Shown: positions 9,109 to 18,335, counted from the stretch's first letter. The stretch: 64,000 nt of DNA from Pseudomonas alkylphenolica (GCF_000746525.1 NZ_CP009048.1:5531501-5595500), one strand, 5' to 3'. A program made the numbers and translations. The notes: generated from the letters alone by a model not told the origin.

Positions 9109-10302
9109 TCAGCTCCGTGGGTCCGGACGGGTTCCCAGGCCCATGGCCTGGCGGGCAAACCAACGCTTGGCCGGCGGCAACAGGTCGAGCCCGAGCAACC
9201 CCAGGTTACGTCCGGTGGCAACCAGCGGTTGCGCACTGCCGAACAGGCGGGTGACCCGGTCGGAGAAGCCGACGGTCAGGTCCTGGTCGAGGCGCTGACG
9301 CTCGCGATAGGCCTGCAGCGTGGCAAAGTCGCCCGGCACGGCAGGGCCTGCCAGCAGGTCTTCGGCCAGCGACTGCACATCGCGCAGCGACAGGTTGAAG
9401 CCCTGCCCGGCAATCGGGTGCAGGCTGTGGGCGGCATTGCCCAGCACCACCAGGTGCGGACGTACCTGCTCCTGGGCTTCAATCAGCGACAAGGGGTACA
9501 GATGCCGTGCGCCGACCTGGCGCAACAGGCCCAGACGGTAGCCGAACACCTCCTGCAACTCGCTCAGGAAGCTGCGTTCATCCAGCTCGGCCAGGCGTTT
9601 GGCGTCCATCCCGGCGCGGGTCCAGACCAGCGCACAACGGTTTTCCGGCAGGGGCAGCAAGGCCATCGGGCCTTCGTCGGTGAAGCGCTCGAACGCCTGA
9701 CCACAGTGAGCTTCGCTCGGAGTGATGTTGGCAATCAGCGCGCTCTGGTTGTACGGGCGCTGGCTGACATGGATGCCCAGTTGCTCGCGCAGGCCGGAGC
9801 GGCCGCCGTCGGCGAGCACTGCCAGGTCGCACTCAACCTGGGTATCGTCATTGAGCGACAGGCGATAACCGTCTTCCAGCGCCTGCATGGCGGTCACTTC
9901 AGCCGGGCAACGCCAGCTCACCACCTCGGCATCCAGGCCTTTCCACAGGCACTGCCCCAGCCAGGCGTTTTCCACTACATAACCCAGAGCGGGAACCCCT
10001 TCCTCCAGCGCATCCAGGCGCGTGGCGCCAAAGCGGCCACGGTCGGAAACCTGGATCTGGCGAATCGGTTCGGCCCGGCGGCTGATCTGCTGCCACAGGC
10101 CCAGGCGCTCATAAATCTGCCGGGTACCGAAGGACAACGCCGAGGAGCGTGCGTCATAGCTCGGCTGATAACTGTCGCCCGGTGCGAAGGGTTCGATCAG
10201 CAGGATCTTCCAGCCGCGCGCCTTGGCGCCCGCTTGCAAAGCAAGCGCCAGACTGGCGCCGACCAGGCCACCGCCAATGATTGCCAGGTTCACCCGGTTC
10301 AT
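9109..10302 (-). CDS. ubiH: 2-octaprenyl-6-methoxyphenol hydroxylase
   Basis: A 397-residue FAD monooxygenase of the ubiquinone pathway, membrane-associated in the Ubi complex. It shows LAIIGGGLVGASLALAL at the N-terminus, the DG motif in LAVLADGGRSGLR, and LGNAAHSLHPIAGQGFNLSL as second FAD site. The N-terminus and operon position directly after pepP match UbiH rather than UbiI. The ATG at 10302 overlaps the pepP stop in an ATGA, indicating translational coupling. Its paralogue is at 7397-8620. Confidence 0.9.
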   Translation of the reverse strand: MNRVNLAIIGGGLVGASLALALQAGAKARGWKILLIEPFAPGDSYQPSYDARSSALSFGTRQIYERLGLWQQISRRAEPIRQIQVSDRGRFGATRLDALEEGVPALGYVVENAWLGQCLWKGLDAEVVSWRCPAEVTAMQALEDGYRLSLNDDTQVECDLAVLADGGRSGLREQLGIHVSQRPYNQSALIANITPSEAHCGQAFERFTDEGPMALLPLPENRCALVWTRAGMDAKRLAELDERSFLSELQEVFGYRLGLLRQVGARHLYPLSLIEAQEQVRPHLVVLGNAAHSLHPIAGQGFNLSLRDVQSLAEDLLAGPAVPGDFATLQAYRERQRLDQDLTVGFSDRVTRLFGSAQPLVATGRNLGLLGLDLLPPAKRWFARQAMGLGTRPDPRS

Positions 10303-11633
10303 GCCGCGGCACTGCGCGCAGCAGCCATCAAGGCTTCGATTTCAGCGACCGTCTTCGGCACACCTGAGGTCAGGATTTCACAGCCCTGCTTAGTTACCAC
10401 TACGTCATCCTCGATACGTACACCAATGCCGCGCCACTTTTTCGCGACACTCTGGTTGTCGGCACCGATATAGATGCCAGGTTCCACCGTCAGCGCCATG
10501 CCGGGCTCAAGTACGCGCCACTGGCCACCGACCTTGTACTCGCCGACATCGTGCACATCCATGCCCAGCCAGTGTCCGGCGCGGTGCATGTAGAAGGCCC
10601 GGTAGGCTTCGCTTTCGATCAGCTCCTGGACCTTGCCCTTGAGCAGCCCCAGCGCCACCAGCCCTTCAGTGATCACCTGAACCGTCGCCTCATGGGCGTG
10701 GTTCCAGTGCTTGCCCGGCGCGATGGCGGCAAACGCCGCTTCCTGGGCCTTGAGCACCAGCTCGTAGATCGCCTTCTGCTCCGGCGAGAACTGCCCGCTG
10801 ACCGGGAAGGTTCGGGTGATGTCGCTGGCGTAGCAGTCGATCTCGCAACCGGCGTCGATCAATACCAGATCACCGTCCTTGAGCAGTGCATCGTTCTCCT
10901 GGTAATGCAGGATGCAACTGTTGCGTCCGGCGGCGACGATCGAGCCGTAAGCCGGCATCTTCGCCCCGCCTTTGCGGAACTCGTAATCCAGCTCGGCTTC
11001 CAGGCTGTACTCGCGCAAGCCCGCACGGCAGGCCTGCATGGCCCGCACGTGAGCCCGCGCGGAAATTGCCGCGGCCTCGCGCATGACTTTCACTTCTGCC
11101 GCCGATTTATACAGGCGCATGTCATGCAGCAGATGATCCAGGGCAACGAACTCGTTCGGCGGCTGGGCGCCAAGACGCGCCTTGGAGCGGATCACGTTGA
11201 TCCATTCCATCAGGTGGCGGTCGAATTCCGGATTGCTGCCCATGGCCGAGTAAACCCGGTCGCGGCCTTCGATCAGGCCGGGCAGGATGTCGTCGATATC
11301 GGTGATGGGGAAGGCGTCATCGGCGCCAAAGTCGCGGATCGCGCCTTCCTGGCCGGCGCGCAAGCCATCCCATAGCTCGCGCTCGGGGTTGCGTTCACGG
11401 CAGAACAGCACGTATTCGCCGTGCTCACGGCCGGGAATCAGGGCGATGACCGCTTCAGGCTCGGGGAAGCCGCTGAGGTACTGGAAATCGCTGTCCTGGC
11501 GGTACACATGCTCGACGTCGCGGTTGCGGATGGCAACTGCGGCGGCGGGCAGGATGGCAATACTGTTGGGTTCCATCTGCGCCATCAGCGCCTTGCGTCG
11601 ACGGGCGTATTCCGACTTGGGGATATGGCTCAT
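10299..11633 (-). CDS. pepP: Xaa-Pro aminopeptidase (AMP_N + M24 domains)
   Basis: A 444-residue dimetal cytosolic exopeptidase that removes N-terminal residues preceding proline. The AMP_N domain occupies about residues 5-135. The creatinase-like M24 catalytic domain follows, with metal ligands in LVLIDAGCEIDCYASDITRT (two Asp), HRAGHWLGMDVHD (His) and the two Glu in LEPGMALTVEPGIYI and GVRIEDDVVVT. Length matches E. coli PepP. It precedes ubiH with a four-base overlap and follows ygfB by 22 bases, the same order as in many gamma-proteobacteria. Confidence 0.95.
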   Translation of the reverse strand: MSHIPKSEYARRRKALMAQMEPNSIAILPAAAVAIRNRDVEHVYRQDSDFQYLSGFPEPEAVIALIPGREHGEYVLFCRERNPERELWDGLRAGQEGAIRDFGADDAFPITDIDDILPGLIEGRDRVYSAMGSNPEFDRHLMEWINVIRSKARLGAQPPNEFVALDHLLHDMRLYKSAAEVKVMREAAAISARAHVRAMQACRAGLREYSLEAELDYEFRKGGAKMPAYGSIVAAGRNSCILHYQENDALLKDGDLVLIDAGCEIDCYASDITRTFPVSGQFSPEQKAIYELVLKAQEAAFAAIAPGKHWNHAHEATVQVITEGLVALGLLKGKVQELIESEAYRAFYMHRAGHWLGMDVHDVGEYKVGGQWRVLEPGMALTVEPGIYIGADNQSVAKKWRGIGVRIEDDVVVTKQGCEILTSGVPKTVAEIEALMAAARSAAA

Positions 11634-11655
11634 GGGCAGTGGAGTCCCTCAGCAA

Positions 11656-12210
11656 TCAGTGCAGCGAAGGTTTGGCGGCAGGCTCGACCGGCTTGGCCAG
11701 CTCCGTGTACAGCAGCAGCGGCGCGACGCGCAGGTATTCCATCACTTCCATGTAGTCGCTTTCTCCGTCTTCGGATTCTTCCAGGGCGTCCTGGACCTGG
11801 GAAATCGCGTCCAGATCCTGCAAGATTTCGTTGGCCTCGACGCTCAGGGTCAAGCCACCCGAGTTCAAGCCAAAGCCATAAAGGAAACCTTTGCACCACT
11901 CACCCAGGGCCGCAGCCCGGTCGGTCAGCGTGGCGTCATCGCCCGGCAGCAGCAAGACAACAGTGATATCGTCGCCGGTGAGTTCGCCTTTGACCATCTC
12001 CTGCAGGCCGATCAAAGCGTTACGAACGTTGTCTGCCGGATCGTTTTCCAGCAGGTGGGCGGCGTCGGCCAGCCAGGCCTCGGCATCGAAGCCGGCACCG
12101 GCGCAGCTGCGGCCGAGCAACAGCCCGTGCAGTTCGGCAGGGGAAACAGGATGCCCGTTGCTGCTGAGCAAGGTGGCGAAAGCGGTGTACGGCGAATTGG
12201 TATTGGGCAT
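11656..12210 (-). CDS. ygfB: YgfB/YecA (UPF0149) family protein
   Basis: A 184-residue soluble protein of the UPF0149 family. The family motif [11 protein letters not shown] occurs near the N-terminus, and [13 protein letters not shown] lies in the middle. The C-terminal part is acidic ([19 protein letters not shown]). In P. aeruginosa the homologue affects ampDh3 expression and beta-lactam response; that role is known for the family member and only inferred here. I prefer ATG 12210; a TTG two codons upstream is possible. It heads the pepP-ubiH-ubiI gene cluster and is divergent from the zapA pair. Confidence 0.88.
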   Translation of the reverse strand: MPNTNSPYTAFATLLSSNGHPVSPAELHGLLLGRSCAGAGFDAEAWLADAAHLLENDPADNVRNALIGLQEMVKGELTGDDITVVLLLPGDDATLTDRAAALGEWCKGFLYGFGLNSGGLTLSVEANEILQDLDAISQVQDALEESEDGESDYMEVMEYLRVAPLLLYTELAKPVEPAAKPSLH

Positions 12211-12362
12211 GGGCAACTAGGCGCCAGACGGCGCAATGACTAGAATGAAGACCTTGTATCCTAGCACCGGCAGGCGCGCCAAGACCATCGACGTGGCCAA
12301 CTCGGGGCAGGCCGGGGCATAAACCGGGCAACCACCCCCAGAGCGAATCGAGTGGGCAACCA

Positions 12363-12572
12363 ATGCAAGAGAACGATCTGCAAGCGCTGATGGGCCGATT
12401 CGAACTGCTGATTGAGCGAGTCGAGCAACTAAAACGGCAAAACGCACTCCTATTAGCTCAGGAAAAGTCCTGGCGCGAGGAGCGCGCCCACCTCATCGAA
12501 AAAAACGAAATCGCCCGGCGTAAGGTCGAATCGATGATTTTGCGACTCAAGGCCCTGGAGCAAGACTCATGA
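12363..12572 (+). CDS. Small coiled-coil protein of the TIGR02449 family, ZapB-like
   Basis: A 69-residue protein that is almost entirely a predicted coiled coil: leucine/isoleucine heptads in LMGRFELLIERVEQLKRQNA continue through EKSWREERAHLIEKNEIARR. It matches the TIGR02449 group of small proteins. Its ATGA overlap with zapA and coiled-coil nature make it a likely partner in Z-ring assembly, comparable to ZapB. That function is inference from context. The start ATG 12363 is the first in a frame with no upstream alternative. Confidence 0.8.
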   Translation: MQENDLQALMGRFELLIERVEQLKRQNALLLAQEKSWREERAHLIEKNEIARRKVESMILRLKALEQDS

Positions 12573-12886
12573 GTTCAAGCAATAGCGTCACCGTTCAGAT
12601 CCTCGACAAAGAATATTCGATCATCTGTCCGCCCGAAGAGCGCAGCAACCTGGTCAGCGCCGCACGCTACCTGGACGGCAAGATGCGCGAAATCCGCAGC
12701 AGCGGCAAAGTCATCGGTGCCGACCGGATCGCCGTGATGGCCGCGCTGAACATCACCCACGACCTGCTGCACAACCAGGAACGCCCTGAAGCGCCAGCAG
12801 GCGGCGCCAGCCGTGAACAGGTGCGTGACCTGCTCGAACGGGTCGATCAGGCACTGGCCGACGATCAAGATTCAAATAAGGGCTGA
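12569..12886 (+). CDS. zapA: Cell division protein ZapA
   Basis: A 105-residue FtsZ-associated protein that bundles FtsZ filaments. The N-terminal globular part contains VTVQILDKEYSIICPPEE and LVSAARYLDGKMREIR, followed by ADRIAVMAALNITHDLL, the standard ZapA pattern. The C-terminal helix forms the coiled-coil dimer. It overlaps the upstream coiled-coil gene by ATGA. The 6S RNA promoter begins 8 bases after the stop codon, a linkage conserved in gamma-proteobacteria (zapA-ssrS-fthC). Confidence 0.94.
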   Translation: MSSSNSVTVQILDKEYSIICPPEERSNLVSAARYLDGKMREIRSSGKVIGADRIAVMAALNITHDLLHNQERPEAPAGGASREQVRDLLERVDQALADDQDSNKG

Positions 12887-12893
12887 GTATCGG

Positions 12894-12899
12894 TATACT
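12894..12899 (+). promoter_or_regulatory. -10 box of the 6S RNA promoter
   Basis: TATACT is a near-consensus sigma-70 -10 hexamer located 7 bases before the predicted 5' end of 6S RNA and 8 bases after the zapA stop. Confidence 0.6.
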
Positions 12900-12906
12900 G
12901 GCGCCA

Positions 12907-13080
12907 CTCCCTGGAGTGCTTGCCAGTCGGTCATGTCCCTGAGCCGATACGCACAACCACGGGGGTTGCACGTGGGGCCGGTGTGCATGTCCGCTTGACG
13001 GAAAGCCTTAACGCCTCCTGCAATCTCCACCTTGAACTTTCGGGTTCAAGGGCTACACCGACAGCGGTTCGTCGGGGAGC
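12907..13080 (+). ncRNA. ssrS: 6S RNA
   Basis: About 174 bases between zapA and fthC, the conserved position of ssrS. Family landmarks are visible: GTCCCTGAGCCGATA near the 5' side, GAAAGCCTTAA in the middle, and CACCTTGAACTTTCGGGTTC followed by AAGGGCTACA on the 3' side. The 5' CTCCCTGG (12907-12914) pairs with TCGGGGAG (13072-13079) to close the terminal stem. 6S RNA mimics an open promoter and holds sigma-70 RNA polymerase during slow growth. The ends are approximate. Confidence 0.92.
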
Positions 13081-13165
13081 CTGAATTACCTTTGCTCGCG
13101 TTGTTGCGCGGGCAAATCGAGCTGCCGCCCTGCGCCAGGCAGCCCTCTCTGGGAACGCCCGTGCC

Positions 13166-13774
13166 ATGACCGACACCGCGCCGCTCACCCGCCCCCAACT
13201 TCGCCGCCTGTTACGTGATGCCCGCCGCGCCTTGAGCCCGGCCGAGCAACGTCAGGCCGCGCTTGGACTGTACCGGCAACTGGCCCAGCATCCGCTGTTC
13301 CGCCGCGCCCGCCACATCGCCCTGTACCTGCCCAATGATTGCGAGATCGATCCACGTCTGCTGCTGCGCGAAGCCCAGCGGCGCGGCAAGCGCACCTATC
13401 TTCCGGTGCTGCACGCCTGGCCGAGAAGCAAAATGGTCTTTCAGCGTATCGAGCACGGCGAAAAGCTGCGGCCCAACCGTTTTCGCATCGCCGAGCCGCA
13501 CATCAATCTGGCACGGCAACGGCCGATCTGGGCGCTGGACCTCATCCTGCTGCCACTGGTGGGGTTTGATGAAGTCGGTGGCCGGCTGGGCATGGGCGGT
13601 GGCTTCTATGATCGAAGCCTGGCCTATCAGGCACGGCGCAAGGCATGGAAAAAGCCCTTGTTGTTAGGCTTGGCCCATGAGTGTCAAAAAGTCGAGCGAC
13701 TGGCCCAGGCCAGTTGGGATGTACCACTGCAAGGAACGGTCTCGGACCGTGGCTGGTACCTGGCGCCCGTCTGA
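13166..13774 (+). CDS. fthC: 5-formyltetrahydrofolate cyclo-ligase
   Basis: A 202-residue enzyme (YgfA/MTHFS) that uses ATP to convert 5-formyl-THF to 5,10-methenyl-THF in the cytosol. The nucleotide-binding and catalytic stretch is DLILLPLVGFDEVGGRLGMG followed by GGFYDR, and the N-terminal RRLLRDARRALSP motif binds phosphates. It lies 85 bases after 6S RNA, so processing of a joint ssrS-fthC transcript is plausible. Start ATG 13166. In other bacteria this enzyme is linked to persistence through its proximity to 6S RNA. Confidence 0.93.
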   Translation: MTDTAPLTRPQLRRLLRDARRALSPAEQRQAALGLYRQLAQHPLFRRARHIALYLPNDCEIDPRLLLREAQRRGKRTYLPVLHAWPRSKMVFQRIEHGEKLRPNRFRIAEPHINLARQRPIWALDLILLPLVGFDEVGGRLGMGGGFYDRSLAYQARRKAWKKPLLLGLAHECQKVERLAQASWDVPLQGTVSDRGWYLAPV

Positions 13775-13792
13775 AAAGGCGCCAGCAGGCGA

Positions 13793-13933
13793 TTAACGCT
13801 GTTGCGGATTGACCGGCATCTCGTACGGAGCGTCGAGTTTGCGCTCCCACAGGCTTTGCGCATAACCGGTAGTGACCACACCCAAACCGAACAGAAACAC
13901 CAGAATCCAGAGCAAGTCCGGTTTGCGATTCAT
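13793..13933 (-). CDS. 46-residue membrane or secreted small protein, conserved type unknown
   Basis: This short frame on the minus strand encodes 46 residues: a basic start MNRKPD, a hydrophobic stretch LLWILVFLFGLGVVTTGYA (about residues 7-25) and a polar tail QSLWERKLDAPYEMPVNPQQ. The ATG at 13933 has a strong purine-rich ribosome site (GAGGGGGG) seven bases upstream. It is either a single-span membrane protein or an exported peptide cut after GYA. It faces fthC convergently, 18 bases from its stop. I do not recognise a named family. Confidence 0.65.
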   Translation of the reverse strand: MNRKPDLLWILVFLFGLGVVTTGYAQSLWERKLDAPYEMPVNPQQR

Positions 13934-14113
13934 TGATTGCCCCCCTCAGGCAAACTGATCACGTTGTCAGCAACGTTTTTTAATGGTTGCGGCAGCGTCA
14001 AGCTTGAAAGTGGCGCATTCTCCGACAACCTGAGACGACACGCAAACCTTGACGCCAACCGACTGTCGGTTTCATGCAACAGGTTATTTCAAATTTTTAC
14101 CAGGAGCAGCCCC

Positions 14114-14563
14114 ATGGCCTATTGGCTGATGAAATCCGAGCCCGATGAACTCTCGATCAAGGATCTGGCACGCTTGCAGCAAGCGCGCTGGGACGGCGTT
14201 CGCAACTATCAGGCACGCAATTTCCTGCGCAGCATGGCAGTGGGCGATCAGTTTTTTTTCTACCACTCCAGCTGCCCTGAGCCGGGCATCGCCGGTATCG
14301 CCCGGATCAGTGCCGCCGCCTACCCCGACCCGACCGCCCTCGATCCGCAAAGCCATTACTTCGACGCCAAGGCCAATGCCGAGAAAAACCCCTGGAGCGC
14401 TGTCGACGTTGCCCACGTCGAAACCTTCAGCAAGGTGCTGGGCCTGGGCTACCTCAAACAACAGACCGCCCTCGCCGAATTGCCACTGGTGCAGAAAGGC
14501 AGCCGCCTGTCGGTCATGCCGGTGACCCCTGAACAATGGGCCGCAGTACTCGCTCTGCGCTAA
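14114..14563 (+). CDS. EVE-domain (PUA-like) protein
   Basis: A 149-residue single-domain protein beginning MAYWLMKSEPDELSI and continuing with W-DGVRNYQARNFLR and GDQFFFYHSSCPEPGIAGIA, the standard EVE-domain pattern. EVE domains are PUA-related pockets that recognise modified bases in DNA or RNA; the ligand of this stand-alone chromosomal version is not established. I chose ATG 14114 over an upstream in-frame extension because AGGAGCAGCCCC immediately precedes it and the family starts at MAYWL. The preceding 180 bases carry no other gene on this strand. Confidence 0.88.
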   Translation: MAYWLMKSEPDELSIKDLARLQQARWDGVRNYQARNFLRSMAVGDQFFFYHSSCPEPGIAGIARISAAAYPDPTALDPQSHYFDAKANAEKNPWSAVDVAHVETFSKVLGLGYLKQQTALAELPLVQKGSRLSVMPVTPEQWAAVLALR

Positions 14564-14655
14564 ACCGGGTAGGATGCTATCTATTTGACCAACATCAACG
14601 CACCAGGATCGGTGCCGCGTCACACTCTGACGTGAATGCAGCAGGATGCAGACTG

Positions 14656-15615
14656 ATGAGCCAACATACCCCGAAATTTTTCGCCGGCGCCTTGATCGCC
14701 CTGCTTGTGGCCGCAGGTGGCCTGGGTTACTGGAAATCCCTGCACGATCGTCTGCCCGATGGTCTGAGCATGGGTAACGGCCGCCTCGAAGCCACTGAAG
14801 TGCAGATCGCCAGCAAGATCCCAGGGCGCCTGGCCGAAGTGCTGGTCGACGAAGGCGACAAAGTTCGCCAAGGCCAGCTGCTGGCGCGTATCGACACCCG
14901 CACCCTCGAGGCCCAACGCAATCAGGCTGAAGCCGAAGTGCTGCGGGCCCAGGAAAACTACGCGGCGGCCCAGGCCAATGTGCAATTGCGCCAGAGCGAG
15001 CAGCTGCTGGCCAGCCAGGAGCTCAAGCGGGTACGGGAAATTTTCCAGCGCAAATACGCCAGCCAGCAGTTGCTCGACCAACAGCAGGCGCGCTACGACA
15101 CCGCCTGTTCCGCAGTGGTCGCGGCGCGTGCTCAATTGGCCGCGATCAAGGCCGCGATCGGCGCCGCCCAGGCCCAGGTTGCGCAACTCACCAGCGAGAT
15201 CGACGACAGCAGCCTGCGTGCGCCCATCGACGGCGTCATCCAGTTACGCCTGGCCGAGCCTGGCGAAGTGCTCGGTGCCGGTGGCCGGGTATTGCTGCTG
15301 ATCGACCCTAACGACCAGTACATGAACCTCTACCTGCCGGCTTCGACTACCGGTCGCCTGACCGTCGGCGATCAGGCCCGGGTGGTACTCGACGCCCTGC
15401 CGGAAAAGGCCCTGCCGGCGAAAATTGCCTTTGTCGCCGCCAAGGCCCAGTTCACCCCGAAGCAGGTGGAAACCCGCGACGAACGCCAGAAGCTGGTGTT
15501 CCGGGTCAAGCTGCGCCTGACCGAGCCCAGTGCCGTGCCACAGGCCAAACCCGGCATGCCCGGTGCGGGCTATGTGCGCACCGCTGAAGTGGACTGGCCG
15601 GCCAACCTGCAATGA
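14656..15615 (+). CDS. HlyD-family membrane fusion protein (YhiI-like)
   Basis: A 319-residue periplasmic adaptor with one N-terminal membrane anchor (FFAGALIALLVAAGGLGYW). A biotinyl-lipoyl-like domain follows in two halves (IPGRLAEVLVDEGDKVRQGQ and SLRAPIDGVIQLRLAEPGEV) that flank a long alpha-helical hairpin rich in Ala, Gln and Glu. It is the first gene of a three-gene exporter and overlaps the ABC gene by ATGA. The arrangement equals E. coli yhiI-rbbA-yhhJ. Start ATG 14656 has AGGA about 10 bases upstream. Substrate unknown. Confidence 0.88.
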   Translation: MSQHTPKFFAGALIALLVAAGGLGYWKSLHDRLPDGLSMGNGRLEATEVQIASKIPGRLAEVLVDEGDKVRQGQLLARIDTRTLEAQRNQAEAEVLRAQENYAAAQANVQLRQSEQLLASQELKRVREIFQRKYASQQLLDQQQARYDTACSAVVAARAQLAAIKAAIGAAQAQVAQLTSEIDDSSLRAPIDGVIQLRLAEPGEVLGAGGRVLLLIDPNDQYMNLYLPASTTGRLTVGDQARVVLDALPEKALPAKIAFVAAKAQFTPKQVETRDERQKLVFRVKLRLTEPSAVPQAKPGMPGAGYVRTAEVDWPANLQ

Positions 15616-18335
15616 ACGCACTGGCGCTGCAGGCCGAGGGCATCCGCCACCGCTACGGCAAGCTGGATGCCCTGCAGGACATCACCTTCAACCTGCCGGC
15701 CGGCACCCGCTGCGGCCTGATCGGCCCGGACGGTGCCGGCAAGTCCAGCCTGCTCGGGCTGATTGCCGGGGTGAAAAAGCTGCAACACGGTGAGCTGTCG
15801 GTACTCGGCGGTTCGATCCGCAAGCGCCGTCACCGCAACAGCCTGTACCCGCGCATCGCTTTCATGCCGCAGGGCCTGGGCAATAACCTCTACCCGGAAC
15901 TGTCGATCAGCGAAAACATCCGCTTCTTCGCCACCCTGTTCGGCCTCAGCGCCGCCGAGTGCGAGCAGCGCATGCACAACCTGCTGCTGGCCACCGACCT
16001 CGCCCGCTTTGCCGAACGGCCGGCGGGCAAGCTGTCCGGCGGCATGAAGCAAAAGCTCGGTTTATGTTGTGCGTTGATCCACGAACCGGACCTGTTGATC
16101 CTCGACGAGCCGACCACCGGCGTCGATCCGCTGTCGCGCAGGCGCTTCTGGGAACTGGTCGAACAGGTGCGCCAGGAGCGGCCGCAACTGACCCTGCTGG
16201 TGGCCACCGCCTACATGGAAGAGGCCGAACAGTTCGAACATTGCCTGATGCTCGATCGCGGCAGATTGATTGCCGCGGGGCTCAGCCACGAGCTGGCCAA
16301 TGTCACCGCCAGCGGCAAGCTGGATGATGCCTTCACCCACTATCAAGGCGACAGCGCACACAACGCACAGCCGCTGCAGATTCCACCGCGCGCTGACGGC
16401 GACACGACGATTGCCATCGAAGCCCATGAGCTGACTCTGCGCTTCGGTGACTTCACTGCGGTGAACAAGGTCAGCTTCGCCATTGGCCGTGGTGAGATTT
16501 TCGGTTTTCTCGGCTCCAACGGCTGCGGCAAGACCACCACCATGAAAGTGCTCACCGGCTTGATGCCGGCCAGTGAAGGCAGCGCCATGCTGTTGGGCCG
16601 CCCGGTGGACGCCAAGGACCTGGCCACGCGCAAGCGGGTTGGCTTCATGTCCCAGAGCTTCTCGCTGTATGGCGAGCTTAGCGTGCGGCAGAACCTCGAT
16701 CTGCACGCGCGGCTTTTCGACCTGCCCAAAGCCGAAAGCGCGCCGCGCATCGTCGAGCTGATCGAGCGTTTCGACCTCGGCGCCATCGCCGACCAGCAAT
16801 CCGGCGCCCTGCCCCTGGGCCTGCGCCAGCGCCTGTCATTGGCGGTCGCGGTACTGCATCGCCCCGAGGTACTGATCCTCGACGAACCCACTTCAGGGGT
16901 CGACCCGGCCGCCCGCGATGACTTCTGGCGCTTGCTGATCGAACTGTCGCGCGATCAGGGCGTGACCATCTTCCTGTCCACCCACTTCATGAACGAAGCG
17001 CTGCGCTGCGACCGCATTTCCCTGATGCACGCCGGCAAGGTACTGGCCTGCGATACGCCGGCGGCGCTGCAACAACAGTTCGCCGGTGAAACCCTCGAAG
17101 ACGCTTTCGTCACTTGCCTGGAACAGGCCCAGGAGCCGAGCGAAACGCCTGCGGCCACCGCCCAGCTGGATGCGCCCGCCTCGACAACGCCAATGGTCAT
17201 GTCGCAAGGTTTCAGCATCCGCCGCCTGTTTGCCGTGGCCACACGCGAAGGCAAAGAACTGCTGCGCGACAAGGTACGCCTGGCATTCGCCCTGCTCGGC
17301 GCCGTGTTCATGATGGTGATTTTCGGCTACGGCATCTCGCTGGACGTGGAGAACCTGGCCTTCGCCGTCTATGACCAGGACCAGAGCCCGCAAAGCCGCG
17401 CCTACCTCGAAGCCTTCCGCGGCTCGCGCTACTTCGCCGAGCAAGCACCGATTCGCGACTCGAAACAGTTGCACCAACGCCTGCAGCGCTCGGAAATCAA
17501 ACTGGCTCTGGAGATCCCACCCGGATTCGGTCGCGACCTGCACGCCGGGCGCCAACCGGTGGTGGCCGCCTGGCTCGACGGTGGCATGCCGTTTCGCGCC
17601 GAGACCAGCCGCAACTACGTCGAAGCGGTGCACCAGGCCAACCTTGAACAACTGGCAGCGCTGAGCAGCAAGGCGCAGCCCGGACAATCGCCGGTGCGCC
17701 TGGAAACCCGCTTTCGCTACAACCAGGATGTGGTCAGCGTGAATGCCATCGGCCCCGGGGTGATGGCGCTGATCCTGGCCTTCATTCCGGCCATGCTCAC
17801 GGCGCTGGGGATTGTCCGCGAGAAAGAGCTGGGCTCGATCACCAACTTCTACGCCACGCCGCTGACCCGCCTGGAATTCCTCCTCGGCAAACAGGCGCCG
17901 TACCTGGCAATCAGCCTGATCAACCTGGCGCTGCTAGTGGCCATGAACCGCTGGCTGTTCAATGTGCCGTTCAAAGGCAGCGCCCTGGCCCTGGCCTGTG
18001 GCGGTCTGCTGTACCTGCTGGCAACCACCAGCCTGGGCCTGCTGATCTCGGCCTTCACCCGCACCCAGATTGCCGCGATCCTCGGCACCATGATCATCAC
18101 CAGCCTGCCGACCATCCAGTTCTCCGGGCTGATCGTGCCGCGCTCCTCGCTCGACGGCTCGGCGGCGCTGATGGGCCAACTGTTCCCGGCCGGCTACTTT
18201 CTCGACATCGCCGTCGGCACGTTCACCAAGGCCCTGAGCCTGCGCGAGCTGTGGCCACAGTGCCTGGCGTTGCTGGGCTTCTTCCTCGGTTTCACCGGCC
18301 TGAGCCTGGCCATGCTGAAGAAGCAGGAGGTCTGA
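15612..18335 (+). CDS. ABC transporter with two ATPase domains fused to a permease (RbbA/YhiH-like)
   Basis: A 907-residue inner-membrane fusion. ATPase 1 (about residues 5-235) has Walker A GPDGAGKSS, signature LSGGMKQK and Walker B LLILDEPTTG. ATPase 2 (about 270-500) has GSNGCGKTTT, a degenerate signature LPLGLRQRL in place of LSGGQ, and VLILDEPTSG. An ABC-2 permease domain with about six membrane segments fills residues 535-900. E. coli RbbA has the same layout and was described as ribosome-associated, but the fusion with HlyD and YhhJ partners points to an exporter. It is coupled by ATGA to the adaptor gene and by TGATG to the next permease. Confidence 0.9.
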   Translation: MNALALQAEGIRHRYGKLDALQDITFNLPAGTRCGLIGPDGAGKSSLLGLIAGVKKLQHGELSVLGGSIRKRRHRNSLYPRIAFMPQGLGNNLYPELSISENIRFFATLFGLSAAECEQRMHNLLLATDLARFAERPAGKLSGGMKQKLGLCCALIHEPDLLILDEPTTGVDPLSRRRFWELVEQVRQERPQLTLLVATAYMEEAEQFEHCLMLDRGRLIAAGLSHELANVTASGKLDDAFTHYQGDSAHNAQPLQIPPRADGDTTIAIEAHELTLRFGDFTAVNKVSFAIGRGEIFGFLGSNGCGKTTTMKVLTGLMPASEGSAMLLGRPVDAKDLATRKRVGFMSQSFSLYGELSVRQNLDLHARLFDLPKAESAPRIVELIERFDLGAIADQQSGALPLGLRQRLSLAVAVLHRPEVLILDEPTSGVDPAARDDFWRLLIELSRDQGVTIFLSTHFMNEALRCDRISLMHAGKVLACDTPAALQQQFAGETLEDAFVTCLEQAQEPSETPAATAQLDAPASTTPMVMSQGFSIRRLFAVATREGKELLRDKVRLAFALLGAVFMMVIFGYGISLDVENLAFAVYDQDQSPQSRAYLEAFRGSRYFAEQAPIRDSKQLHQRLQRSEIKLALEIPPGFGRDLHAGRQPVVAAWLDGGMPFRAETSRNYVEAVHQANLEQLAALSSKAQPGQSPVRLETRFRYNQDVVSVNAIGPGVMALILAFIPAMLTALGIVREKELGSITNFYATPLTRLEFLLGKQAPYLAISLINLALLVAMNRWLFNVPFKGSALALACGGLLYLLATTSLGLLISAFTRTQIAAILGTMIITSLPTIQFSGLIVPRSSLDGSAALMGQLFPAGYFLDIAVGTFTKALSLRELWPQCLALLGFFLGFTGLSLAMLKKQEV

